Assembly: GCA_947579605.1 (NCBI GenBank)
Contig: OX388320.1
Coordinates: 6,820,001-6,884,000, forward strand
Origin: Athripsodes cinereus
Lineage: Eukaryota; Arthropoda; Insecta; Trichoptera; Leptoceridae
DNA: 64,000 nt
Reading direction: 5' to 3'
Below are positions 1 through 10,969 of the stretch, in pieces. Within the stretch, counting starts at the first letter, position 1. Every line of letters starts with the position of its first letter. Under the pieces are notes generated by a model. It had not been told where the DNA came from. It did no database searches and saw nothing but the letters and a program-made list of their open reading frames with translations. Made by a program: the position numbers and the translations under genes.

Positions 1-60
1 ATTTTATCGACATAAACTGGACTATAGTTATGGTATGTGTTTTCATAAATTAGTGCATAT

Positions 61-168
61 GCAAACTCCCCTTTCACGACACAAGCTTTAAGTAGCTTAC
101 TGTGAAAGGTGTATAAGGTTATATTTGGGTTTATAACAAAAACCCAGATATATCTTTTAAAAAAAATA
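61..168 (+). repeat. SINE1, 3' part
   Basis: This matches the 3' half of the SINE at 2551-2735: 'caaactcccctttcacgac', then 'agcttactgtgaaaggt', then 'cccagatatatctttt' and an A-rich tail. The tRNA-like head is missing, so this is a 5'-truncated copy. Confidence 0.8.
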
Positions 169-1670
169 ATGTTTATTTTTATGTGTCGAATGATAATGTA
201 ATATTTCAAAATTTATTTGTCAACTTTTTTTTTATTTTTCACAATGTACATAGGAACAAACAATCAATTATACAACACGACAACAAAATGCAAAATCAAA
301 AGGTGGACCAGAAAAGATCCCAAATTTACCTGAGGAGTCGAAAGTTTAATGAATCACTAACAAATAACTGCAAAAGATCAATTTAAAGTGATAAAGGCAA
401 TTGCCGTGTTCTAAATAAATAAACTAATATTCCACTTCAGAAAAAAACAAATATATCTAACGAATATTTATAAATTTCAAAATGTCATTGTATATGTGTA
501 TGTTTTAGAGTGAACCTTATTGCATGATAACTTTTAATTTAGTGTTTTTTTAGATATGACACCAAGGCACGTTACTAATCTTACAAGTTTCCAAAATTAA
601 TAGGTATTTATTTAAGCACGCTATTTGAAAGTCGCAATAATGCCTGTATACAAGAGAACTGAATTTTAACATATCAAGGAAAGACTACTCGTAACAAAAA
701 TATTAAAAGAATGATACATAAGTGTTTATGAAAAGTAATATTTCATTTATTTGTTCTACTTTTACTGTATGTGCCTACCGCAATAAGTAATAAAAAATAA
801 TAAAGTCATTTGCATAACATTACAATTATATAAATATTCTTCAAGGACCATGTACGCTGAAGAAGGCAATACTTCATTCTCATCTTTGCTAGATAACGAA
901 TGATGGATGTATATAATAATACCGCATATTCATGTAAAAATAATAGAAAAAAATCGTTATTAAGATTTATACAAGTGAACAGAAAAAATCAAGAATTGTT
1001 GTGTTGAAGAAAAAATCGTAAATTACCCATGTATGCTTATGATAACATTAAATAGTCTAAATATTATGAAAGACTAGTAGGATGGTGTAACCCCCATTTA
1101 TTTAATTTATTATTTTCTATTACTTACAATATTATTCGCAAAACAAAAAGCAACATCTTGAATTTATACTTTAAGGGTGGTCGTTTGGTATATTCAACAA
1201 ATTGAACGAGTGTCATCGAGTCATGTTAACTCGAAATTCTAAATTTAATATTTGTTTAAATCTTAATAAAATATTATATTAACGGCGAATATATTTATAA
1301 ATATAGTCGATATACAATATTTTTAAAAAATTATTTATGTGGGAAAATAGATGCTCATACAACAAAATAAAATGCAATGTGTGACATTTGAATACGAAAT
1401 CCCTAGAAAAATGATAATCAGTGGATGAAAATTAATGCTGAACTTTATCACATGTAACAAGAAAAATAGTGGATAAGATACCTACATGTCATGTTGTGCA
1501 ATAGGAGATTTTATGGCAAGAGCGCTATATCGATTGTATCGGCATTACTTCATTTTAAATGACTTATGTAATAAAATAAACAAAAAAAACGCCTGAAACC
1601 AGCATACCCTACCAACTCTTACACCTTCACTGTCAATCTCAACGAACTTGTATATTTGTTTTTGTTTCAT
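169..1670. other. AT-rich DNA, nothing recognised
   Basis: Open frames are short and rich in N, K, I and F, as expected by chance at this base composition. I see no repeat copy, RNA gene or splice-bounded exon. Confidence 0.5.
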
Positions 1671-1765
1671 TCAGTACCTGATGATGCCAGTTTAAAGTCG
1701 GTGAAACCGGTGGTATTTTAGTTACATTCTATAGTAACATTAAACAATAAAAACAAATTTTATTC
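1671..1765 (+). repeat. Retroelement 3' end with CTGATGATG/GAAACCGG module
   Basis: CTGATGATG (1678-1686) is followed by a weak hairpin and GAAACCGGT (1703-1711), then an A-rich tail ending 'acaataaaaacaaa'. The same layout recurs at 33847, 43802, 48050, 50770 and 53898, in sequences otherwise different. It looks like the structured 3' end of a retroelement. The class is not established. Confidence 0.5.
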
Positions 1766-1866
1766 ATATAACATAACATAACATGCATAGACAAATCACA
1801 CAAATCACGAAACTTGTATTATGGGTACTAACGCGACGTTATACATATACAATGCACTAAATTATA
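1766..1866 (-). repeat. SINE2, 3' tail
   Basis: On the minus strand this reads through 'gtcgcgttagtaccca' and 'cttgtattatggg' in the same order as the fuller copies at 40867-41122 and 49757-49985. It ends in the same 'cataacataacatg' repeat. The tRNA-like head is absent. Confidence 0.75.
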
Positions 1867-2550
1867 TACTTCTGATTAATTTGTAATTTGACTGTATAGT
1901 AACAACCTAACTGCAAAAATGTGCATACATCGTTAGAGTACCCTTAAAATAATAAAAACAAGAATACACAAAGGAATGAACAACTCACATTGCCTGATCA
2001 TATTTCAAAACACAGCATGTTCCAGATAATATTAATAATAATAATATCATAGCAGTATTGTTATTGCCTTTATTATCATGAAGATAATAATAATAATAAT
2101 ATTGTTATTATCATGGAAAAAAGAAACGCATTAATTCTACATTTTACGGGTGAAATGGTATGTAGTAAGTATTACCGTAAAATAAAAATCATAAAATTAT
2201 TGTAGTTAGTTAGTTACAACATTCCGGTAATACACTGTCAAAATAAAGTATGACTGACATTATTATCGTAGATAGGTCGGATAAATATAAATAAAAGTAG
2301 AAAAAACTTCATAATGGGTATTAAAAGGATAAATAAATAAAGAAATAAACTTTTGAAACAAAAAAAGGTTGTGAATATTTCCTTGAAGCCCTAACAAATA
2401 ATATTTCTCGCACTTTTTCTTTAAGATTTTGTGTCCGGTAAAAGGCAGATTTCGTAAAAGATCACAAATGAGACCTTTGAGATCTTCAATTTTCCAAAGT
2501 TATGAAAACAAACAATAACCGAGTACTTGACTAATAACCAAACAAATACC
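1867..2550. other. AT-rich spacer with an AAT/ATT microsatellite
   Basis: Interrupted runs of AAT and its complement occupy about 2026-2120 and can fold on themselves. A weak resemblance to family R3 ('gtccggtaaaaggcagatttcg', broken) lies near 2432-2455. Nothing else is recognised. Confidence 0.5.
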
Positions 2551-2735
2551 GAGTTCGTCGGTATCCTGGAGGTAGAGTCTCGGCCTCGTAAACAAGGGGT
2601 CCGTGGTTCGATAGGAGGTACTGGCAAACTCCCCTTTCACGACACAAGCTTTTAGTAGCTTACTGTGAAAGGTTGTATTTGGGTTTATAATAAACAAAAC
2701 CCAGATATATCTTTTTTTTTAAAAAAAAACAGTTT
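2551..2735 (+). repeat. SINE1, near full length
   Basis: This is the best copy of the family. The head 'gagttcgtcggtatcctgg' leads into a tRNA-like part with a Pol III B-box-like GGTTCGATAGG. Next come a 'cacgacacaagctttt' body, 'aacccagatatatcttt' and an A/T homopolymer tail. The tRNA-like head and A-rich tail indicate a Pol III SINE. The minus-strand copy at 2968-3138 and the copy at the right window edge share the head. Confidence 0.8.
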
Positions 2736-2799
2736 TACAAATCACAAGCAATACGCAAATAACAATATTACGAAAAGCAGTAAAGTGTACCAAATTAAA

Positions 2800-2935
2800 T
2801 TTATTTAGGTATTTATTATTTTTGCACATCATCATTGTATAACAGTGTTAACAAAACAATATAATATTAAAAAAAAACTAGGACGATGTGCAGTTGCGAG
2901 ATTATCACTATAAAGTGATTTCTTCCTTCTAACCA
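2800..2935 (-). repeat. LINE 3' tail, CR1-like family
   Basis: The minus strand matches the LINE end at 26320-26488: 'gaagaaatcact', 'gtgataatctcgcaactgc', then 'aatgatgatgtgcaa' and an ATAAATA-type tail. A stretch near 52395-52444 shares about 40 nearly identical bases ('gttttgttaacactgttata'). Only the 3' untranslated end is present. Confidence 0.65.
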
Positions 2936-2967
2936 TGAATATAAATACATATTTATTATACATATTT

Positions 2968-3138
2968 TTTTTGTAAAAGATATATCTGGGTTTTGTTACT
3001 AGCCCAAATACAACTTTATACGCCTTTTAGCTATAAGCTAGTGTCGTGAAAAGAGAGTTTGCTAGCACCTGGGATCGAACCACGGACCTCTTGTTCACGA
3101 TGCCGAGACTCCGACTCTAGGCTACCGACGAACTCATA
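2968..3138 (-). repeat. SINE1, minus-strand copy
   Basis: The reverse complement gives the same head (gagttcgtcggtagcctag), tRNA-like segment, 'acgacac...agctt' body and 'cccagatatatcttt' tail as 2551-2735. Its first bases (GAACTCATA on the plus strand, 3130-3138) are one copy of a target duplication made by the adjacent LINE fragment. Confidence 0.8.
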
Positions 3139-3480
3139 TTTTTTTTTTAAAGTGAAGGTCAAGGGACCTTGTATCCCTTGTGTCACCGCGACCATAGTAG
3201 ATCTATTGTGACATCCTTCTGTGTCATATCTCACTCTCAAGACCTACATGGGTCATGTAGCTAACGATTTGTCTTGGTGTGAGAAGCCTCACTTTCTCCG
3301 AGTCCAGCAGTGGTCCTCCGAGGATGTGACTTCGATTGCGAGCGAGTGTGTCACAGTTACAGAGGATGTGGATAGGTGTCTCATTATCCTCTGAACAAAA
3401 TCTGCAGACTGGGTTATCTGACAGTCCTATTTTTGTCATGTGTTTCCGTAGTCTGCAGTGTCCCGTCAAGGTCCTGGATA
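3139..3480 (-). pseudogene. 5'-truncated LINE: C-terminus of a reverse transcriptase polyprotein
   Basis: The minus strand encodes the cysteine/histidine-rich tail found after the RT/RNase H region of Jockey/R1/I-type non-LTR retrotransposons. LTGHCRL is followed by CRFC, TPIHILCNC and LTPRQIVSY in one frame of about 80 codons (3224-3475), then a 3' UTR and a run of A. The start is internal, since the fragment is truncated just upstream of LTGHCRL. Both sides carry GAACTCATA (3130-3138 and 3481-3489), a 9-bp target-site duplication, so it arrived by target-primed reverse transcription, landing at the head of the SINE1 copy next to it. Family-level assignment is confident. The exact clade is not. 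Confidence 0.85.
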
Positions 3481-3489
3481 GAACTCATA

Positions 3490-4600
3490 TTACATACATA
3501 CTTTGAATTCTTTAACTTTAATAACTTTAAACTTAAAGTTAGCAGGTACTTTTCTATAAAAAATAGCAAAAATTGGAAATAAATATTTGAAAGTGGCCAC
3601 ACCATGATTTTAGTATTTTTGACTGTTCTATCTAATTGGTGATTGATTTTTGTAAAATATTTTTTCATAACTAAATGAAATGTTTTATGTAAACGTTTCT
3701 GGAGATAAAATATTGATTTCTGGAAATTTGAGAGATGTTTGTAATATTTTTAGCCTAAAACGTTCTCAAAAAATTAAAATACGTATAGGGTGAATAATTT
3801 TACTTTTGTCTTGTTTAATTACGGTGTCTGTAAACGGAATATAATATTATAGGAATGGACATTTTAATATTTATTACACTTAAAAAATAACTGGTTCTCA
3901 TGATCCTAGTATTATAGACTTATAAAATAATAATATATAATATGAACATCGAATGTTAGAAGAGACGCGAACAAAAGGACGACGATATTACGAAATAATA
4001 ATTTATATTGACTCACCTCTTCAAGGGATCGTGGGAAGAAGATCTCCGTGTCACTAAATACCTAATAAGAAAAGAGACACGCATAATAATATCACATAAG
4101 CGCGAGTAAGATAGGAATACCGCGATAGTGAAAATTATATGAATTGGAGAATGAACGAGATGAAAGATAAACGCACAACACCAGAGTGAAAGAGTAAAGA
4201 TGTGTCACGGTTTTGTATCTTAGACCAACACAACAGAGGCCGTTGTCCGTTCGTATTTTAAAATTTATGACCTCAAGACACTTCCTCAAAATGTATTATT
4301 CATGTAAGGTTACCAGTTCAAATGGGGTGAAGATGTTTGGAGAGTTTTGTGGCGAGGTTGGTGTTTTTAAGAATGGAATACCTATGCAAGCTGTGCGGTG
4401 GACAATATTGTGAAGGAGTATGGATTGCATTCCTGTGTAATAATTCACAGTTAGCGTCTTCCAGATGCACTATGTAAAAAGGAGCGAGCACTATGCAACT
4501 AGATGCAGTTTACTTATGAAGAGTAATTTAAGATAGTTACAATAAAACATTAATAAATGTAAACATTTTTTTCTCAATTGCAATACAAAAAGAATGTGAA
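3490..4600. other. AT-rich DNA, nothing recognised
   Basis: There are only short chance-like open frames. A slightly GC-richer patch around 4300-4440 gives no recognisable protein in any frame. Confidence 0.45.
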
Positions 4601-4604
4601 ATGC

Positions 4605-4905
4605 AATATTCTACGATACGCAAAATGAATGTGAATAATCACAATGGTTTAGTGTTGGACGTGTGAAAAAAAATGGATGAGGATAGAGGTCCTAAAAGAG
4701 ATACAAACAGCTAGATTACGTAGACTAGTAGGTAGATTCTAGAATATGTTGCAAGTTTATTAGAAGAGGATGCATAAGGAACTGTATGATGTTATGTAAC
4801 CAAAAAGCGTATACATGACAAAACAAAATTGAGTTACCTAAATAAATGTGTGCAGCGACTAGAACAAGTGGAACTCTATCCTTTCTGCCTATCTCGCAAG
4901 GGAAA
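4605..4905 (+). pseudogene. Heavily decayed LINE 3' end (same family as 62915-63240)
   Basis: The order of matches follows the better copy at 62915-63240: 'aatggtttagtgttggacgtg' corresponds to the LRWFGHVER coding stretch, 'atggatgaggatag' to NEDR, 'catgaggaactgtatgat'-like sequence to RNCM, and 'ctatcctttctgcctatctcgcaag' to the 3' UTR. Stops and indels run throughout, so no protein can be made. It is an old relative of that LINE. Confidence 0.6.
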
Positions 4906-5620
4906 CAATTGTGTTGAAATGCACTTATACCCACGAGTCATTCATTCACAAATTCAAACAATCACAACATGTTCCTAACATAAGTGAGGTAACCAGCGCG
5001 CTGCCTAATAAAAAAATTAAACATTCAAAATTCTTATAGATGAATAACAGAATACCTATGTAAAAATATAAATATTTTTACGTGGTTTTTTTACGAATAC
5101 CTCTCTTTTGATAACACAAAAAATCTTACACGAAATATAAGCACTTGTAGTAATAAAATCTATATTTTTAAGCGAATCGATAAATGAATAAATAAATTAT
5201 GTTAGTTTTAAATAGAACCTCCCTTTATTATCATTAGAAGGCTATTGCCTTATACAAACAATGTAAAAATAAGGCTAATTGCAGTGAGGAACAGATAAAG
5301 TGTGATCATGAAGGCAATTAGAGAGGGCGTGACTGTGATTTGTATGAAAATTATGGAAAACATTGCGCGAGGCTTACAGTAATGCGTTTTTAATCATCAT
5401 AGACCAAAGGAAGCTCACTTCCTAACCGCTAAAGAGTCACGGTTCCATTTAGAAACATAGGATGGTAGATATTTAGGATAGAAAGGTTCTTTGGCTAGAA
5501 ACACCCACAAGAATGAAAGCCACTAAAAAAATAAGAAAGAAAAAGATCTCTAAATTGCATTGCTAACAATTTATTATTGCGTTTATCTACATACATATCT
5601 ATCTACATACTTATCTTTCA
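4906..5620. other. AT-rich DNA, nothing recognised
   Basis: I see no repeat copy or coding signal in this stretch. Confidence 0.45.
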
Positions 5621-5624
5621 GTGT

Positions 5625-5872
5625 GAAAAACAAGGAAGCTGCAGTACTTTGGTCACGTAATGAAATGAGAAAAACACTAACTCCTACAACTGACTGTTCA
5701 GGTGGAAATACCAGGAAGAAGACGAGCATGTCAGAGATGAATCTCTTGGCTGCAGAATTTAAGATAATGGTTCAGAAGTAACACCACTTTGCCGTTCAGC
5801 ACCAACAGGGTGGAAATAGCCCTGATGATCCTCAACATTCGCAGAGTAGACCCGGTACTGAGAAAAAAAGAT
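5625..5872 (+). pseudogene. LINE remnant: RT C-terminal end, frameshifted
   Basis: One frame reads KLQYFGHVM, the hallmark that follows the RT domain in many insect LINE ORF2 proteins (usual form L-x-Y-F/W-G-H-V-x-R). About 130 bases on, in a shifted frame, comes NRVEIALMILNIRRVDPVLRKK (5798-5865), matching the usual ORF2 end. The stretch between corresponds to the G-R-x-x-I-S-W segment but is broken by shifts. No start and no upstream RT domain are present, so it is a 5'-truncated, dead copy. Confidence 0.75.
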
Positions 5873-5904
5873 CTATATACTTATAATAACGACATCTCTC
5901 ATAA

Positions 5905-5975
5905 ATGATGACGCTCGAAAACTTGCAGAAAAGAGTGAAATATCTATTATCACAGAGCTGGAAACTCCACAGAGC
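5905..5975 (-). repeat. R3 fragment (5' end)
   Basis: The plus strand 'ctcgaaaacttgcagaaaag' followed by 'actccacagag' is a diverged reverse complement of the R3 head seen intact at 8873-8935. Confidence 0.5.
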
Positions 5976-7250
5976 AGAAAATAAAATTGCTCAGGTATTT
6001 TAATTTCGAATTGTAATTTGATTGAAAAAATGTAATTTTATGTTTCCAAAATAAAACGAGTTAAATTGAGTATTGGAATGTTTCAATATTAAATTACGAA
6101 CGTTTATATCAAAAGAAATTATTATTTGATTTCAAAAAAGGAATCAAGAATGTTTTTATAATAATAGATAGGCAAGTGGTTACGTACCTCTCAAGTGCCT
6201 ACCCTTCCACCTTGATGTGAAATTCTTAAATAAATGAGAAAGAGACATCTAGCTGTGGGGGCGCACAAGCTCTGGAATTCGGAAAATGTTGAGTTTCTCA
6301 AACGTTTTGAAAACAAGAGGACAGATATTTTGAAATCTAAATATTATCTATCTATATATACCATTACGGCATCTCCTACAATAATAGTAGCAAGTAAACT
6401 AACTGCATATTTATTTATTTATAATTTCATATACGGCACAAGGCCATTAAATATATAAAAAAAATTACAAACAGTTCGATGCAATACAACAACATTTTTT
6501 TTCAATTACAGTTACACACCCAATTATACAGTACAGATATATGACTATAGCACCCGCCAGTAAACGGACTTATTTTTATCATAACTTACAAACTATGTAC
6601 ATTAAAGTAAAACTAATACTACGAGAATAATGCTGCCATCTCACTCACACTTATCACCGTCCGCATAAACAGACACCGCATACAGAGAGGATTATATAAT
6701 TAGAATAGGGTTATCCTCTTTGTGACATAAAAAATAACTCCATCAGAATGCGTGGCATACCTCAAAACAGGACTGAAGATGAAAAATGTCTTTTATATAA
6801 TAAAGAATAAATTAATGTCTATTAATGAATAATATCTTGTCTTATGTCTAAAATAATTTTATTCTCGTGCACGTTTAGTTTAGAACCATTGATGTGACTC
6901 ATAAAAATGTAAATTGATTCCCGTTTTTCAAAGGTGATTGGATTCTTGTGAGAGTTCTGACAGACGACAATAAGACTATGAAATTATAATAGCAGGTAGA
7001 TTACATATATCGAATAAAATAGAATTTTATAAGTTGAAAGGAAAGAATTTCAATCCTTTGTCATTTAAGCTTGGTAGAAAATAGGTATTTCATTTTTTTA
7101 ATCCTGACGCAAAATTTAAAACGCTTGTGCTGAGCAGATAAACACACAGAGAATTATTTCTAGACTTAAAAAAATTGCAAACGAAACACTCTTAGGTTAC
7201 CGAAAACTCTATTACTGAAAAAACAGTGCACCATTTCAAGGCTCTGAATG
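5976..7250. other. AT-rich DNA, nothing recognised
   Basis: A short GC-richer patch (6240-6310) gives no recognisable protein. No repeat match is seen. Confidence 0.45.
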
Positions 7251-7254
7251 TACT

Positions 7255-7690
7255 ATACTATCACGGCATACCCCACACTATAACATTTGGTAAGATCGGA
7301 CAACTGTTGTTCATGTTTGTTTTTTTTTTAATTGTATTTATGTAAACTCCTGTCTATCAATTTCCATTTTTTTTTCCTCCTTTTTTATTTAAATGTGACA
7401 ACCTTATGGGCTTTGAATATATTACAAACTGTTATAATGTGTACACTTATAAATGGGGCAATGTATTGATTCCTTATTTGACTATATTGTTTTGTTGTTA
7501 TGTATATATGTTGTCTGTAGTGTACTGTTGATGCTAAATAAATAAATAAATAAATAAATAAAAGTGGGGTAGCCAACAAACCAGCTGCATATAATTAACA
7601 TGCAAGCTGTCCTCTCCGTGCCAATATAAAATCAAGACATTAATGATGGGTGGTAAACCTCATCGCTGACTGTATTTATGTAGAAATATA
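7255..7690 (-). repeat. R3 copy split by a LINE tail
   Basis: The plus strand starts 'ctatcacggcataccccac' (7258-7277) and resumes at 7562 with 'aagtggggtagccaacaaac'. It continues to 'aaacctcatcgctgactg'. In uninterrupted copies (reverse complement of 8990-9115) these two pieces are adjacent, so 7282-7561 is a later insertion. Confidence 0.75.
7282..7561 (+). repeat. LINE 3' end with AAAT-repeat tail, inserted into R3
   Basis: About 250 bases of T-rich 3' UTR-like sequence end in a perfect run of AAAT units (7536-7561). It sits exactly between the two halves of an R3 copy. The short simple-repeat tail and insertion position fit a 5'-truncated CR1-like LINE. No coding sequence remains. Confidence 0.65.
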
Positions 7691-8870
7691 TTAGATTGGA
7701 AAGGTGAGATGTGAATGTGTATATTTTGATATAGATTTGAAAGGTTTCCGAATCACACCTTCACGTTTGAAATGAAGATTTTAATAAATTTATTTATTTA
7801 TTTTATTTATTTACAAATATTTACGGCCAAAGCCTTTAACATGTTAAACCTCTGTATACATACAAAACATGTAAACAAATGATAACAATATGATTGTTAC
7901 CTAATGCTTTTTATAGTTTTTATTTTTAATTTTATTAAAGCAAGAAAAAATCCGACTATTTAACAGTACATCATAAAACACAAGTACCTACAACATTAAT
8001 GCAACATAATATGTCCTTATACAAAAAAGAAACATCAGCCTAATGCATTGATTCCTTATAAACCAAAAATAAAGAAATAATTGTACAATAAAATAAAAAA
8101 TATAAATTTCACAACAAAAAAATAATATATTAAAAAAAAGCAATTAGGAAAAACATACTGCCATTAATTATTCAAGACACTTTTGTACTAAGATAATAAT
8201 AATATCGGGACTTAATTAAGATAATGTAGTGCCTACAAATTTTCATCATTTGACAACATATCTATCTCATTAAAATGCAGAGCTATCTAGGAGAATCTAT
8301 ATACAAAAAGATACCAGGCACATGACAATATTATATATTATGTATATATATCGTGAGGGATGGGAATGTAACACGACGTTTGACTGAAAGACACAGTAAG
8401 CTCCCTGACATAACGCGTCACACACTATATTCTCGTGAAATTACATACAAAGGTATTTATTACTCTCATAAAATGTACTTCAAAGGCAGATTTACATCTC
8501 AAAGGTATATATTTCCGGTTAGTACTAGCTATACAGAAATTTTGAATTTTATGTCTAAATGATTCTTCGTTAAGTGGAGTAAACTGCACGTACAATCTTT
8601 ACATATTATTTACGACACAGTTTTTTTTTCTGTACCGCACTAATAAGTAGTAAAAAGTCCATGAAATTATTATATAAATTTTATGGGTTGATTAAATAGG
8701 TACACGTTTCATGAACTATCACTAATGCCTCCATCTCGCACGGTCTCTCCATTGTATGTTAGAATGTATGACGAAGAAGAACTTGGTTACAATATTATGT
8801 AAAAGATAAATAAGCTCGCATTGAGTATTGTTTCAACAAAATATGCATATTTGAATACGTTTATATTTAT
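7691..8870. other. AT-rich DNA with a probable LINE tail at its left
   Basis: At 7783-7870 the plus strand has AATTTATTTATT-type units followed by 'tttacggccaaagccttta'. That is the look of a minus-strand LINE tail. The rest shows nothing recognisable. Confidence 0.45.
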
Positions 8871-8872
8871 AT

Positions 8873-9127
8873 CCCGTGGAGCACCCGGTAAAGAATTGGT
8901 CTCCCACTCTTCTGCGTAAGTTTTCGAGTGTCCTGTAAAAGGCAGGTGTTCGAAAAAAATAAGACATTTTACATCTTAAATTCAGCGATGAGGCTTGCCA
9001 CCCATCCTGAATGTCTTGATTTTATATTGGCACGAAGAGGACAGTTTGCATGAATCTTACGTGCAGCTGATCTGCTGGCTACCCCACTTGTGGGATATGC
9101 CGTGATGGTATAGTAGTAGTAGTAGTA
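8873..9127 (+). repeat. R3, most complete copy
   Basis: This is the reference copy of the most abundant family here. It runs from 'cccgtggagcacccggtaaa' through 'agtgtcctgtaaaaggcagg', 'ttcagcgatgaggcttgcca', 'tattggcacgaagaggacag' and 'ctgctggctaccccacttgt' to 'ccgtgatggtatag' plus a TAG tandem tail. There is no long ORF and no terminal inverted repeat. The constant 3' end with a trinucleotide tail suggests a SINE-like or LINE-derived element spread by retrotransposition. Confidence 0.8.
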
Positions 9128-9171
9128 TATTTATAAATCTCAACATTCTTTCACACGAAGAGAATTATTAG

Positions 9172-9363
9172 TTTATGGAAATAAACACATTCTGTTTATG
9201 TTGTACTATATTTAATAATAGGTACAGTATCCTGGTTTTGACTAAAAAATACATTGTCAAACCACCTTGCAAGTACTTCAAAGGCTCTGTCAGTCAAAAC
9301 CAGGTTACTGTACTTATTATTAAATATATTTAACTCAAACAGTTTGTATTTATTTCCATGAGT
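9172..9363. mobile_element. Foldback (MITE-like) element
   Basis: Two arms of about 70 bp face each other: 9174-9243 and 9292-9361, with a ~48-bp loop. The core 'acagtatcctggttttgact' on the left is matched by 'agtcaaaaccaggttactgt' on the right, and the similarity runs outwards to 'atggaaataaa'. No ORF. No clear target duplication was found. Confidence 0.75.
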
Positions 9364-10200
9364 TTAACAAAATAAACGTCAACTCATTTAAAAACTATTA
9401 GTCATATTTTATTTTATAAAGCGCTTCAAACTAAAACGAAATTATATTTCGAGTTCCCCATCGGGTACTCGAATTTTTTTCCAAAATACTCTGAATTCCA
9501 AATTTTGACAGATCAGTTCCTCAGTCAAACGAGAAATAACGACAAGAATGAATAATTTATAAGGTGAAACGCGTGGTATACAAAATACACCATTAATGTC
9601 GTAAGATAAATTTAAATTCGCAAGAGCTCATTTACAATACAGCCTCCTCCAACCTTAGCGTTGTAGAAGAGGAATCTTAGGGTGAGTTTGGGGGTGAAAT
9701 TACACGACGCAATGTGAGACATGAGGGTAACTACCACTACTAATACTAACACGAATATTAGGAACAAATAATAATAATAATACATATTTATATCCACACT
9801 TCAAAACAAGGGTAGGTTCATAAAACTGAGCAACAGTATTGAAAGATACTCGTATAGATACAGTTCATGACTAGTAATTTCTTTCATCGTGTATGAAAAT
9901 ACACTTTTACCATCTTATTAAAAAATGTAGATCCAATTAAGAAAGCAAACTACGACAGGTCAGATCAAATAAAATACACCTTCTACTTTTATACCTAATT
10001 AAGATTAGTTCAACGAAATGGATAGAGTAATTGATTATTTAGTTCTTCATATACACATTTTATCCTCCGATCAAATACAGTAAAAAAGAAACCCGAACTA
10101 AAACTATGATTTTTATAAACTTACTTTGTCTAGTCATCTAAGCCAGAGGACTTGTTGTAAAATATAATAAAATAAACAATTGAATAGACATAAAAACTGT
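9364..10200. other. AT-rich DNA, nothing recognised
   Basis: No repeat copy or coding signal is seen. Confidence 0.45.
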
Positions 10201-10204
10201 TCTC

Positions 10205-10330
10205 TCTTTGTCAAAACATTCAGGATGGGTGGTACTTTTACCTCATCGTTGAATTTAAGATGTAGAATGTCTTTTTCCGCACAACTGCCTTTAATAAGAC
10301 ACTTGAAAACTTACGGGAAAGTGTTGGAAA
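10205..10330 (-). repeat. R3 fragment
   Basis: The plus-strand order 'attcaggatgggtggtac', 'cctcatcgttgaatttaag', 'gatgtagaatgtc' and 'gacacttgaaaacttacggg' is the reverse complement of the middle of R3. Confidence 0.75.
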
Positions 10331-10969
10331 ACTACTTTTGCCGACTGCTCTACGACTCAATAATCAATCGAAATCGCGAAATACGGGGACCATCTGTACT
10401 TTAAGACGTCGAAAGTGTGGTGTTTAAACTCTCTTAAAGAGATTTATTAAGAAAATACACTCGAACCCCACGTTTCGCATTATAATAATGATAACAATAC
10501 ACTACCTCCACCATCGCCTACAAGTATAAAGTAGTATAATTCACTATACCGCACCGTCTTAGTATTATTAATATTATTATGATACGACTATAATACTTAA
10601 TACTTTACTTATAGGGAAGAGGATGGTAATATTATTAGGTAGGTATGTATTATTAAAATGGAATATGGATTATATGCAAATTTGCCATCTTTGGCTTCAA
10701 CAAAAGTTGAAGCTTTCTGTCATACAGGGGTGCTAGTTAAAGGGGAGAAATCTTAAATAAAATATAGAAATACATTCAGCCGACCATAAATTTTTGTTAC
10801 TTGATTGGTATAGGTAATTATAGTCAATCAATTGATAATGAACTAAGTTGAAACAAGTGTCTCTGGTGTTTGTGTAATTAATAGTAGAAGGAAAAGTTTG
10901 TATCAATATATTCTATAGAAAGTTTGGGTTCTGTTTGGAAAACATGGGGTTCTTACAATCAATCATGCA
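10331..10969. other. Spacer with one short perfect hairpin
   Basis: GCTTCAAC (10694-10701), AAAA, GTTGAAGC (10706-10713) forms a perfect 8-bp stem. Otherwise nothing is recognised. Confidence 0.5.

Noticed and set aside
5826..5840. Another CTGATGATC module
   Set aside because: It falls in the coding part of a LINE ORF2 remnant and has no GAAA partner at the expected distance.
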